The notes under the pieces were generated by a model. That model was not told the DNA's origin and ran no database searches. It saw only the letters and a list, made by a program, of their open reading frames with translations. A stretch of 24,836 bases of DNA from a virus. A program made the translations under genes and the position numbers. Where the stretch lies: the IMG/VR virus record IMGVR_UViG_3300007960_000172, positions 1 through 24,836 of that record; one strand, 5' to 3'. Positions 14,084-22,481 of the stretch are shown piece after piece (position 1 is the stretch's first letter; every line of letters begins with the position of its first letter).

Positions 14084-16366
14084 ATGGCAACATTTAAACC
14101 AGTAGCAAGAAACATAGCACAAACACCACAATCATCTGCTGAATACTTAGCAATGATTGAAGAAAGAAATAGATTAAGAAGACCACAAGATACAGCAATG
14201 GGTTTTGATATTGATAGAAGACCTGCATCTTTTGCACTTCCACAAACTAGGGGTGTATCACAGGTTCTACCATCAACACAATTACAAACACCTGTAACAC
14301 CATCACAAACTTTACAAAATGCTTACACAACACCTTTACAACCACAACAACCTATGCAACAACCAATGTCTGCATTAAATCAGGAAATGAGTTCAAATAT
14401 TAAACCTCAATCTATTAATTTTATTGAAAATTTAATACAAGCATCACAACCACAAATAACTGGTAGAGATAGAGATGGAAATATTTACTACAACAATAAT
14501 ACTGTTAAAGATGTTACTGGTGTTACTTACGATTTAGGTACAGGAGAAATTCTTAGTATTGAACCTGAGTTTGTAAGTTTTAGAGATGATTTACTTATTA
14601 GTAGAGATGGACAAGTTTTTAGAGATTATACAAGTGAGTTTAAACCAACAGGTAATGCTTCAAGAGATTTACAATCAATGCTTTTTAATGGTAATCAGTA
14701 CCAAATAACACAAGAATATGGAAACTATAACCCAAACCGTTATTACACTTATCATCAAGGTTTAGATATTGCTGGTGCAGGTGAGTGGAAAGTACCTTTA
14801 TCACTACCTTTTGAAACACAAGTAGTTGGTAAATTAATTGATGGTGTTAACGACCAAGGATATGGTAACTCAATATTAGTACAACTACCTACTGGTGAAA
14901 GATTTAGACTATCACATTTATCACAAACAAACTTTAATGTTGGGGACACAATTAGGGCTGGTGAAATCATAGGTATTACTGGTACAACAGGAAATTCAAC
15001 AGGTTATCACTTAGACTTAGAATACTATGATGAAAATAATCAAAGACAAAATCCATACAATTTTATACAAAAAGTACAACAAAACCCACAAGAATACCGA
15101 ATACAAAGCAGAGTACCTGTTAGTTATGATGATTTAACACCAGACCAAAGAGCAGAAGCAATGTATTGGAGAGCAAGTAGTGGTAAGTTAACAGAAGAGG
15201 ATAGAGTTTTATATCCCGATGCAGTTGCTAGTGCTGAAAGAAGAATTAACACACCAAGAACTATTGCAAGAGCATTGCCAGAAACTGAAACACCAACTGA
15301 AACACCAACAGAAACACCAATGAATTTGAGTAATAGAGTTGCACAATTTGGTACTAATAGAAATTTACCAGAATTAGGTGCATCTGAACTTCTTGCTGGT
15401 GATATTAGAGGTGCTTCAAGAAATATAGGTCAAACTTTGGCACAAACTGGTAGAAATATTAATGCACCAGACTTAGGAGTTTCTGAACTTTTAGCAGGTG
15501 ATTTTAGGGGTGCTACAAGTAACTTAGGTGAAACTATTGGACAGATTGGTAGAGATGTTAATGCACCAGAATTTGGTGTATCTGAAACAATAAGTTCTTT
15601 ACCTGATTTCTTACAAAGAGGACAACAACTAGCAAATAACATTTTAAATAATTTAAACCCAACAGCAGAAGCACAATCAGATATACAAGATTTTAGTAGA
15701 CAAGAGTTAGGTAAAAAATCAACCATAGATGAAAATAGAGGATTACAATTTGGTAACTTCCAACCATCTAACTTAGGTAGACAATACAATCAGCAAAGAA
15801 CAATTATTGATAATGAGTTTAAACAACCTACAAACCCATTAAGTTCTGTAACTAAACCTATTGGACAAGAGGGTTTCGCTGGTAATCAATTAATGTCTGG
15901 TGTTACTGCAAAAGGTTCACAATCAGCAGATAGAACAAATACTTCAAGTGATATTGCAGGTTTAGATAACCAACAAAGTAGAGAAAGTTCAGTACAACAA
16001 TTATTCTCACCATCAAAAACTGTATTTAGTAGACCTGTAAGTACATCAAAATCAAGTTCATCAAGTAAAAAATCTAGTTCTAAGAAATCTGATGATAAAA
16101 AGAAATCAAGTAGTTCAAGTAGTAAATCTAGTAGCAAATCTAGTTCAAGTAAATCTAGTAGCAAATCTAGTAGTAAATCAAGTAGTTCGAGCAGTAAATC
16201 AAGTTCTAGTATAAAAAAATACTACTCACCACCTAAATCACAATCAAAGTCATCAAAAGTAAAAGAGGCTTTTAAAAAAGCAACACCAAAGAAATCAACA
16301 TCAAAACCAAAAAAGAGTGTATTTAAAAAGGTAAGTTCTTGGATTAAAAGTATTTTTAAAAGATAA
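14084..16366 (+). CDS. Large virion protein with M23 peptidase-like domain
   Basis: 760 residues from the ATG at 14084, which has AAGGA 7 bases upstream; the TTG at 14066 lies before that site and was rejected. Residues 1-120 are Gln/Pro-rich. At about 205-335 there is an M23/LytM-type endopeptidase domain: H224-x-x-x-D228, H278 in 'L-S-H-L-S' and 'G-Y-H309-L-D311', with the family's Gly-rich turns between. The usual second His of HxH is Asp here. Next come an E-T-P-T repeat (about 401-414), two to three related 31-35-residue repeats (about 426-515), and a Ser/Lys low-complexity stretch (about 654-715) before a basic C-terminus. A virion-borne wall-cutting protein for genome entry is likely. 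Confidence 0.78.
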   Translation: MATFKPVARNIAQTPQSSAEYLAMIEERNRLRRPQDTAMGFDIDRRPASFALPQTRGVSQVLPSTQLQTPVTPSQTLQNAYTTPLQPQQPMQQPMSALNQEMSSNIKPQSINFIENLIQASQPQITGRDRDGNIYYNNNTVKDVTGVTYDLGTGEILSIEPEFVSFRDDLLISRDGQVFRDYTSEFKPTGNASRDLQSMLFNGNQYQITQEYGNYNPNRYYTYHQGLDIAGAGEWKVPLSLPFETQVVGKLIDGVNDQGYGNSILVQLPTGERFRLSHLSQTNFNVGDTIRAGEIIGITGTTGNSTGYHLDLEYYDENNQRQNPYNFIQKVQQNPQEYRIQSRVPVSYDDLTPDQRAEAMYWRASSGKLTEEDRVLYPDAVASAERRINTPRTIARALPETETPTETPTETPMNLSNRVAQFGTNRNLPELGASELLAGDIRGASRNIGQTLAQTGRNINAPDLGVSELLAGDFRGATSNLGETIGQIGRDVNAPEFGVSETISSLPDFLQRGQQLANNILNNLNPTAEAQSDIQDFSRQELGKKSTIDENRGLQFGNFQPSNLGRQYNQQRTIIDNEFKQPTNPLSSVTKPIGQEGFAGNQLMSGVTAKGSQSADRTNTSSDIAGLDNQQSRESSVQQLFSPSKTVFSRPVSTSKSSSSSKKSSSKKSDDKKKSSSSSSKSSSKSSSSKSSSKSSSKSSSSSSKSSSSIKKYYSPPKSQSKSSKVKEAFKKATPKKSTSKPKKSVFKKVSSWIKSIFKR
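15285..15323 (+). repeat. 12-base tandem repeat encoding an E-T-P-T linker
   Basis: Three near-identical copies of a 12-base unit (gaaacaccaact type) encode E-T-P-T-E-T-P-T-E-T-P. It forms a probable flexible linker between the peptidase half and the repeat half of the 14084 gene. Confidence 0.7.
15359..15630 (+). repeat. Imperfect ~31-35-residue internal repeats in the M23 virion protein
   Basis: Two long and one partial copy of a unit beginning R-N-(I-N-A/L)-P-(E/D)-L-G-(A/V)-S-E-L-L-A-G-D and ending I-G-Q-x-x-x-Q-x-G. The third copy keeps 'N-A-P-E-F-G-V-S-E' and then diverges. The divergence at DNA level shows the duplication is not recent. Confidence 0.75.
16041..16222 (+). repeat. Ser/Lys low-complexity segment
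   Basis: About 60 residues of alternating serine runs and lysines, written with a mix of AGT, AGC, TCA and TCT codons (many 'aaatctagt' units). It precedes a Lys-rich C-terminal tail. A disordered, DNA- or membrane-contacting linker is plausible. Confidence 0.8.
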
Positions 16367-16389
16367 TTGTAAGGTTTTAGTTAAAAAAT

Positions 16390-16398
16390 TGATAATAT
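16390..16398 (+). promoter_or_regulatory. Extended -10 promoter, leaderless spacing
   Basis: TGATAATAT fits TGnTAnnnT and is followed by six bases (aaaggt) and the ATG at 16405. An AAAGG occurs within those six bases but is only one base from the ATG, too close to act as a normal ribosome binding site. Confidence 0.6.
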
Positions 16399-16404
16399 AA
16401 AGGT

Positions 16405-17880
16405 ATGGCAGTATTTAGAAGAAAAAAAGATAATCAGTTTGCAGAAAACAATAAAAATATGGTTAATAGTAACAGAAATGTAAGTTTTTCTAGTGCTGTT
16501 AGACCAGAGGGTATGTCAAGAAACACACCTATGCCAAATAATAAGGCAAGAAGTATTTTTCAACCAAATACTTTATATGGTATGCCAGTAACTTATCAAT
16601 CAACAAGTAAAGGTGCTAAACCAACAGTACAGACACCAAGATTTACAAAACCAAAACAACCAGAGAAAAAAGAACAAACAAGACAACCATCACCAACTGT
16701 TAAAAGTATTAATGAGTTAGCAAGGCAATCACTACAACAAGGTGTTGATGCTAGAAATTTAGCACAACAAAGTTACCAGCAACAAGCACCTGAAATTATG
16801 GCTGCTTATGATACACAAATGGCTAACTATCAAAAACAACAACAAGATATACAAGCACAAATGGATTTAGCAAGACAACAAGAAGCACAAAATAGAGCAT
16901 TAATTGAACAACAATATGGACAACAAGCACAACAGGCAGAAGTTAGTAGCGAAAGAGATTTAAGAAGAGCAGCAGAGGCAAGAAGATTACAACAAGCACA
17001 ATTAGAAAGAAAGTTTGCTAACTTAGGTACATTAGGTTCAACAGGTTATTTTGGACAAAGTGGTGAAACACAAAGAAGCGAAAGTGAGTTTTTAAGAGGT
17101 CAACAAGATATAATGGCACAAAGACAAGCAACTATAAATGACATCAACAACCAAAAAAATACAGCAATAATAAATGCACAAAATAATGTAAATACTATAC
17201 TTTCAAACTACCAACAACAAATTAATGATTTAAATAATAATATGGCAATCGCTTATGGTGATAAGGTTGTAATGGCAAACCAACTATATACTGATTTACA
17301 AGATAGATTAAGTAAAATAGATAGTGATACTAGAAATGAAATTGCTACATACAACAAGCAATTATTTGATATAGAACAAACTGAATTAAAAACATTATCA
17401 GATATTGAAAAAGCAAGATTAGAAAATATGCCAGAAACACCAACTATTGAAGAAGTTTTAAATGTAGAAGATGCTTTAAATTTAACTAATAACTTACTAG
17501 ACGAGGGTAATATAGGTGCAATAACAGGTACAATGAGAGGTGTTGAAGTACCCTTTTGGACTAGATGGAGTGGTGCATTGGAAACACAAGAAAAGGTAAA
17601 TAGTTTAATTAACAAACTAACTTTACTTGAAAGGTCAGGATTAAAGGGACAAGGACAAATTACTGACTTTGAAACAAGAATTTTACAAAATGCTTTCAAA
17701 CCTGAAAATATTGGTAATGTTAGTGAAACATATTTAAGGCAAATATTAGGGCAAATACAAAGAAAATTAATTGCAAAAAATAATGAAAATATGCAGTTAT
17801 TACAAGAACAAAAAAACCCTAGTAGATTACAAAATATTGAAAGTAGTGTGGGTAACTACACAATTACGGAGATACAATAA
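16405..17880 (+). CDS. Gln-rich coiled-coil virion protein (putative internal/ejection protein)
   Basis: 491 residues. The first 100 are basic and Pro/Asn-rich and look disordered. From about 105 to 345 the chain is helical and extremely Gln/Ala-rich ('Q-Q-A-P-E-I-M-A-A-Y-D-T-Q-M', 'A-R-Q-Q-E-A-Q-N-R-A-L-I-E-Q-Q'), interrupted by a short glycine-containing turn ('L-G-T-L-G-S-T-G-Y-F-G-Q-S-G'). The last 140 residues appear globular and helical. There is no signal peptide or membrane segment. It lies between two other large virion-type genes and its stop overlaps the next ATG (TAATGG), a setting like the ejection-protein trio of short-tailed phages. I infer delivery into the host during infection, but no specific family is recognised. 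Confidence 0.6.
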   Translation: MAVFRRKKDNQFAENNKNMVNSNRNVSFSSAVRPEGMSRNTPMPNNKARSIFQPNTLYGMPVTYQSTSKGAKPTVQTPRFTKPKQPEKKEQTRQPSPTVKSINELARQSLQQGVDARNLAQQSYQQQAPEIMAAYDTQMANYQKQQQDIQAQMDLARQQEAQNRALIEQQYGQQAQQAEVSSERDLRRAAEARRLQQAQLERKFANLGTLGSTGYFGQSGETQRSESEFLRGQQDIMAQRQATINDINNQKNTAIINAQNNVNTILSNYQQQINDLNNNMAIAYGDKVVMANQLYTDLQDRLSKIDSDTRNEIATYNKQLFDIEQTELKTLSDIEKARLENMPETPTIEEVLNVEDALNLTNNLLDEGNIGAITGTMRGVEVPFWTRWSGALETQEKVNSLINKLTLLERSGLKGQGQITDFETRILQNAFKPENIGNVSETYLRQILGQIQRKLIAKNNENMQLLQEQKNPSRLQNIESSVGNYTITEIQ

Positions 17881-20183
17881 TGGCTAAATTTAAAATAACA
17901 GACAATGCAACAGGTAGGTCAGTTGTAGTTAGAGGTGATAAAGCACCAACACCAGAAGAAGCAGAAAATATATTTGTTACAGCAGGTATTAAACAGAGAA
18001 ATCCTTATGCTACCAGACCTATGAGGCAAGATATACCCAACTATAATGAGTGGGCAATGTCCCAAAAATCAGCACCTTTATCAGAAGCAATTTCTACAAG
18101 GGGTAATTTAGGTGCAGTTAGTGGTGCAATTTTAAACCCAGCAGAACAAGTTGTTAGAAGTGGTTTAGGTGCAGTAGAGGGTTTAACACAAAGTGCTAGG
18201 GCATTAAGGGGGGATAAAAAGGCAGAAAGAACTGTTTTAAGTGGTAACATACCTTATTTATCAGGAACACAAGAAAGTGCTATTAGAAGTAAAAGTTCAC
18301 TACCAGTAGCAGTAGAGGGTGTAAGGCAAGGTGCAAATATAATTGCATACAACCCAGCAACAGCATCAAGTGTTAGAGGTAATGCTGCATTAGGTTCTAT
18401 AAGGGGTGCAAGTGCTGGTTTTGGACAAACATATAGTGGACAACCAATAAGTGAGCAAATTGGACAAACATTAGAGGGTGCTACTACTGGTGCTTTAATT
18501 GAGGGTAGTTTACCAGCAGTAGGTAAAGGTGTTCAAACAACAGGTAGAGCAGTTAAAAGAGGTGCAAGTAATGTTGCAGATGCTACAAGAAGTGGTTTGC
18601 AAACTGCAAGGGCAGGTATTGAGGCAGGTATTGAAAGAGCAAGACCTTACACACAAGGTATGGGTGAAAGAATTACACAAGGTGCTGAAAGATTAATTCC
18701 AGAAGAAAGTACTAGGGCATTAGAACTTGCAGGTAAGTATGATGTTGATTTACCTTTATCAGCAAGAAGACCTAGTGGAACTACTGAAATTGCAGAAGCA
18801 ACGGCAGTTAGGGGTTTATTTGGTGGTGATATTGCTAAAAAGATTAATACTGCTTTTGATAGGGTTAATGAGTTACAACAAAACTTACGAAGAACTAATG
18901 CACCAGAAACTTTCGAAACACTAGCAACAGGTAAAAAGGTACAAAGTGCATTTAAGAAATATGTTGATGATTTTACAAGACAAGCAAGTCAAAAATATGA
19001 CAATATACCTAGTTTAGATAAAGTACCAGCAACTGCAAATAGTACACACAAATTTTTAAAAAATACAATTTCAAGTAAATTAAAATCAAGAGTTAAACCA
19101 AGAGATTTAAAGTTTTACGAAGATAGTTTTCAAACATTTTTTGATGCAGATACCTTGTCAGCACAAGATTTAAGAGAAACATTAAAAGCAGTTGGTAGTA
19201 GAATTGATGATAATGCTGATATAGTAGCAAAATCAGATATGGGTGCTTTAAAGAAGTTTTATTCTGTTTTAGAAGAAGATTTAGAAAGAACCTTATCTGG
19301 TAAAAAACTTCCAAAATCTAAATTTCCAAAACTAAACATAACTGATACTAGGTTAGGTGCAAAAGCACCACAACTAAATACTAAGGAAATTCTAAAACAA
19401 ATTAGGGAAGCAGATAGATTTTATAAAGGTAATATTAAAAAGATTAGGTCGCAAATTGGTAGAAATATAACTAGATTAGACCCTGAAAAAGTATTAGAAA
19501 GTGTTGTTAAACCAAACAATCCAACTGGTGTAAAACTTTTAAAAGATGTTTTAGGTGATGAGGGTATTGAACCAATAAGAGAAAGTTTAGTACAAAAAAT
19601 AGTTTATGAAAGTCTTGATAGAACTGGTGAGTTAATTGACCCTATTAAGTTAAAAAATAAAATAAATAAATATGGGTACTCAACACTAGAACAACTACTT
19701 GATAAGAAACAATTTGATAATTTAAAGCAAATACTTGACCAAGCAGAAGAATTGGCTGAATTAAAACAACTATTAACAAAAAGTCAAAAAGTAGCACAAG
19801 GTTCACAAACAGGTTTTATAGCAAGTAACATACTAGCAGGTGGTGGTTTAGCAATTTTAAATCCTTTAAATTTAATACCTTATTTAGGTGGACAATATAC
19901 ACTTGCAAAAATAGTTGGTAGTGAGCAAACACTTAGCAGTTTAATAAATAGTGCTAAAAAAACATTAAAAAATGCACCAATAGAAAAAATTAAGAGTGGT
20001 GTTAAAGGTGCAAAAGCAGTTGGTACAGCAACAGAAAAAGCAAGAAAAGCAACACAAAGTATAAAAAAAGCAGGTAGTAAAGCAGGAAGTAATATTAAAA
20101 GGACAGCAAAAACAGTAGATAGGGCTAGACCAACATTTACTAGACTTACAAATGTAGCAGTACAAAACGAAAAGGAGAAATAA
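17880..20183 (+). CDS. Large internal virion protein (putative DNA ejection protein)
   Basis: 767 residues, with GGAG 8 bases before the ATG. The first 35 residues ('F-K-I-T-D-N-A-T-G-R-S-V-V-V-R-G-D' then 'P-T-P-E-E-A-E-N-I-F') match a short N-terminal motif common in large internal proteins of environmental podoviruses. Residues 75-265 are Gly/Ala-rich with weak amphipathic segments ('L-N-P-A-E-Q-V-V-R-S-G-L-G-A-V-E-G'), and 270-620 are mostly helical. A hydrophobic stretch at about 640-675 ('A-S-N-I-L-A-G-G-G-L-A-I-L-N-P-L-N-L-I-P') could insert in membranes, and the last 90 residues are very basic. This fits a protein ejected with the DNA to form part of a trans-envelope conduit. Confidence 0.65.
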   Translation: MAKFKITDNATGRSVVVRGDKAPTPEEAENIFVTAGIKQRNPYATRPMRQDIPNYNEWAMSQKSAPLSEAISTRGNLGAVSGAILNPAEQVVRSGLGAVEGLTQSARALRGDKKAERTVLSGNIPYLSGTQESAIRSKSSLPVAVEGVRQGANIIAYNPATASSVRGNAALGSIRGASAGFGQTYSGQPISEQIGQTLEGATTGALIEGSLPAVGKGVQTTGRAVKRGASNVADATRSGLQTARAGIEAGIERARPYTQGMGERITQGAERLIPEESTRALELAGKYDVDLPLSARRPSGTTEIAEATAVRGLFGGDIAKKINTAFDRVNELQQNLRRTNAPETFETLATGKKVQSAFKKYVDDFTRQASQKYDNIPSLDKVPATANSTHKFLKNTISSKLKSRVKPRDLKFYEDSFQTFFDADTLSAQDLRETLKAVGSRIDDNADIVAKSDMGALKKFYSVLEEDLERTLSGKKLPKSKFPKLNITDTRLGAKAPQLNTKEILKQIREADRFYKGNIKKIRSQIGRNITRLDPEKVLESVVKPNNPTGVKLLKDVLGDEGIEPIRESLVQKIVYESLDRTGELIDPIKLKNKINKYGYSTLEQLLDKKQFDNLKQILDQAEELAELKQLLTKSQKVAQGSQTGFIASNILAGGGLAILNPLNLIPYLGGQYTLAKIVGSEQTLSSLINSAKKTLKNAPIEKIKSGVKGAKAVGTATEKARKATQSIKKAGSKAGSNIKRTAKTVDRARPTFTRLTNVAVQNEKEK

Positions 20184-20440
20184 TGGCAATACCATTAAGT
20201 TTAAATGACAGAGAACACAGAAAGTTTAAAGATGTTCAAAATGATGTTGCAGTAAAAGTTACTGATATAGTTGGTAACTCACTTGTTCCCAGCACCTACG
20301 ATTACATAAATTTATCTTATACAGATGGAAATTTAACTACTGTAATTTATAAGATTGGTGGAAGTGCTGGTACAACAGTATCTACACTAACCCTTGCTTA
20401 TGATGTAGATAATAACCTAATATCTGTGGAGAAATCATAA
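20183..20440 (+). CDS. Small tail-associated protein
   Basis: 85 residues, mostly beta, with AAGGAG upstream and one-base stop/start overlaps on both sides. The pattern 'D-V-A-V-K-V-T-D-I-V-G', 'S-Y-T-D-G-N-L-T-T-V-I-Y-K-I-G-G' and 'V-S-T-L-T-L-A-Y-D' is one I associate with small proteins encoded next to phage tail fibres, of unproven function. It may be a fibre base or head-fibre connector. The lack of membrane segments argues against a lysis role. Confidence 0.65.
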   Translation: MAIPLSLNDREHRKFKDVQNDVAVKVTDIVGNSLVPSTYDYINLSYTDGNLTTVIYKIGGSAGTTVSTLTLAYDVDNNLISVEKS

Positions 20441-21291
20441 TGGCAAATAAGATTGTATTTAATCCATTTACAAGTAGTTTTGATTATATAAATGCAGAAT
20501 TACCACAATCACTATACTTTTACGGTAAGGCAAGTGGTGCAATAACAAAGGGTGATTTGGTTCAATTTGCAGGAGTTCAGGGCGACCATATACTAATAAA
20601 AAAGTGTGTGGTTAGTGAAATACAGGCAAACCCTACTTATTTTATTGGAGTTGCAACACAAGACTTATCAAATGGTGATTTTGGTTACTCTACTTGGTTT
20701 GGAGAAGTTGATAAGATTTATACAGATACACCAGATAATGGTGATAGTGCAGATTGGGCAGGAGGAGATATACTTTACTTTTCAAATACAACAGGGGGTT
20801 TAACAAATACAGCACCTACACCACCAGATACCTACATTGAAATTGCAGCAGTAGAAAAAGTACAAACAGGAAATAGTCAAACAGGTAGGATAGTAGTTAG
20901 ACCCACAATACACCATAAGTTAGATAAATTATCAGATGTAGATACAACAGGAATTGCAGATGGATATGTTTTGAAATGGGACAACACAAATAGCAAATGG
21001 ATTGTAGGAACAGTTACAGCAACAACAAATTGGGGTTCAATTACAGGAACATTATCAAATCAAACAGACTTACAAACAGCATTAGATACAAAAGTTACAT
21101 ATCACGGAGAACACGATACAGACCCAGCAGTTACACCATCTAATGGCGATGAGTATTGGAATAATTTAGATGAAAAAATACAAGTGTATATAAATAGATG
21201 GAGAGAATTAAATGGGGCAGATAGGTTTCAATTTACAGATGATAGCGATTTTCAATTTACTGATGATAGTTATTATCAACTAACAAGTTAA
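20440..21291 (+). CDS. Tail fibre protein with C-terminal tandem repeats
   Basis: 283 residues. The N-terminal 150 residues are a beta module ('Y-F-Y-G-K-A-S-G-A-I-T-K-G-D-L-V-Q-F') resembling phage fibre proteins, with 'I-G-V-A-T-Q-D-L-S-N-G-D-F-G-Y' typical of capsid/fibre beta barrels. Then 'L-D-K-L-S-D-V-D-T-T-G-I-A-D-G-Y-V-L-K-W-D' is the short repeat unit common in phage fibre shafts. The C-terminus has three tandem copies of an 8-residue F-Q-F-T-D-D-S-(D/Y) unit. Translation starts inside the previous stop (TAATGG) with GGAG upstream. It probably forms a trimeric fibre with the following glycine-rich protein. Confidence 0.72.
   Translation: MANKIVFNPFTSSFDYINAELPQSLYFYGKASGAITKGDLVQFAGVQGDHILIKKCVVSEIQANPTYFIGVATQDLSNGDFGYSTWFGEVDKIYTDTPDNGDSADWAGGDILYFSNTTGGLTNTAPTPPDTYIEIAAVEKVQTGNSQTGRIVVRPTIHHKLDKLSDVDTTGIADGYVLKWDNTNSKWIVGTVTATTNWGSITGTLSNQTDLQTALDTKVTYHGEHDTDPAVTPSNGDEYWNNLDEKIQVYINRWRELNGADRFQFTDDSDFQFTDDSYYQLTS
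21226..21288 (+). repeat. 24-base tandem repeat at the fibre C-terminus
   Basis: Two full copies and one partial copy of a 24-base unit encode F-Q-F-T-D-D-S-D, F-Q-F-T-D-D-S-Y and Y-Q-L-T-S. Short aromatic/acidic tandem tails like this are found at the ends of many phage fibre proteins. Confidence 0.8.
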
Positions 21292-21293
21292 GG

Positions 21294-21299
21294 TATAAT
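21294..21299 (+). promoter_or_regulatory. TATAAT -10 element, leaderless spacing
   Basis: A perfect consensus TATAAT followed by six bases (ttatat) and the ATG at 21306. It lacks the TG extension and has no clear -35. The nearest AGG is 12 bases from the ATG, too far for a good ribosome binding site, so initiation may be leaderless. Confidence 0.5.
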
Positions 21300-21305
21300 T
21301 TATAT

Positions 21306-22481
21306 ATGGCACAATTAACTAGCAGAACAGAATTAACAACACCAGCAGATGATGATTTACTGCACATAATAGATAAGTCAGATACAACTGATGGGGTTAA
21401 TGGTACTTCAAAAAAGATACAAAAAAGTAATTTAATATCAGGATTAACTGCAAGCGATATTACAGATTTTGATACAGAAGTTGCAAACAATTCAGCAGTA
21501 ACACTAAATACTGCAAAGGTAACAAATGCAACACATACAGGTGAAGTTACAGGAAGTGGTGCTTTAACAATAGCAGATAATGTAGTTGATGAGGCAAATC
21601 TAAAACTAGATACAGCACCAACAAATGATTATATTTTAACAGCAGATAGCACAGCAAGTGGGGGTATGAAATGGGCAGAAGCACCAGCAAGTTCCCCACT
21701 TACTACAAAGGGTGATTTATATACTTACGATACAGATAATGCCAGATTACCAATAGGTACAGATGGGCAAATGCTAGTAGCAGATAGTGTTGAAACCACA
21801 GGACTTAAATGGGTAGATACAGGAATTGATGAAATAAATATAAATGTTTTTACAGGAAATGGAACTTGGACAAAACCAGCAGGGCTAAAATACATAATAG
21901 TTGAAGTCGTTGGTGGTGGAGGTGGTGGTGGAGGTTGTGATGGTGATGTAGGAGATACTGCTAACTCTGGTGGAGGTGGTGGTGGTGGTTACACCCTTAA
22001 AAAGATACTAGCATCTTCACTAGGTTCAACAGAAACAGTAACAGTAGGAACAGGTGGTGCAGGTGCAACAGGAGCCAGTACAGGAACAGCAGGTGGTACT
22101 TCTTCATTTGGCAGTCATTGTTCAGCAACAGGTGGTGCTGGTGGTGCTGGAAATAGCCCATCTAATCTAGTTCCTAGAAGAGGGCTTAGTTGTGGTGCAG
22201 GTGGTGTAGGCACAGGTGGAGATGTTAATGGAGCAGGACAAACAGGACCAAATGGATTTAATTTAGCACTTGCTGGATATGGACAAGTATCTGGTGGTGG
22301 TGGTGGTTCAATGTATGGTGGTGGTGGCAGACAGCAAATAGCAGTCAATTCAACAGGTGATAATGGAATTGGATATGGTGGTGGTGGTGGTGGTACTGTT
22401 GCTTATAATGTTAATGCCAACTACACAGGTGGAGATGGTACAGATGGAGTAGTAGTAGTTTATGAATATATGGAGGCATAA
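21306..22481 (+). CDS. Tail fibre/tip protein with glycine-rich adhesin-like domain
   Basis: 391 residues. The N-terminus ('S-R-T-E-L-T-T-P-A-D-D-D-L-L-H-I-I-D') is the common phage fibre start in which a small beta repeat lists 'DDLLHIID'-like units. A central shaft has 'G-E-V-T-G-S-G-A-L-T-I-A-D-N-V-V-D-E'. From about residue 180 a 'F-T-G-N-G-T-W-T-K-P-A-G' strand leads into a large glycine-rich domain (about 195-391) with several runs of five or more glycines, encoded by GGT/GGA repeats. Such domains fold as polyglycine-II-type sheets in phage adhesin tips and determine receptor specificity. It is followed by a tail-assembly chaperone, which fits a trimeric fibre needing help to fold. Confidence 0.78.
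   Translation: MAQLTSRTELTTPADDDLLHIIDKSDTTDGVNGTSKKIQKSNLISGLTASDITDFDTEVANNSAVTLNTAKVTNATHTGEVTGSGALTIADNVVDEANLKLDTAPTNDYILTADSTASGGMKWAEAPASSPLTTKGDLYTYDTDNARLPIGTDGQMLVADSVETTGLKWVDTGIDEININVFTGNGTWTKPAGLKYIIVEVVGGGGGGGGCDGDVGDTANSGGGGGGGYTLKKILASSLGSTETVTVGTGGAGATGASTGTAGGTSSFGSHCSATGGAGGAGNSPSNLVPRRGLSCGAGGVGTGGDVNGAGQTGPNGFNLALAGYGQVSGGGGGSMYGGGGRQQIAVNSTGDNGIGYGGGGGGTVAYNVNANYTGGDGTDGVVVVYEYMEA

Noticed and set aside
15886-16164. Leu/Ser-rich minus-strand ORFs opposite low-complexity or glycine-rich genes (also 22115-22348 and 8357-8758)
   Set aside because: They are antisense shadows of the repeat-rich plus-strand genes, with no ribosome binding site or promoter and simple amino acid composition that mirrors the opposite strand.
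15285-16222. CRISPR-like repeat array
   Set aside because: The repeats lie in frame within a coding gene, are imperfect and have no spacer structure; they encode protein repeats and linkers.
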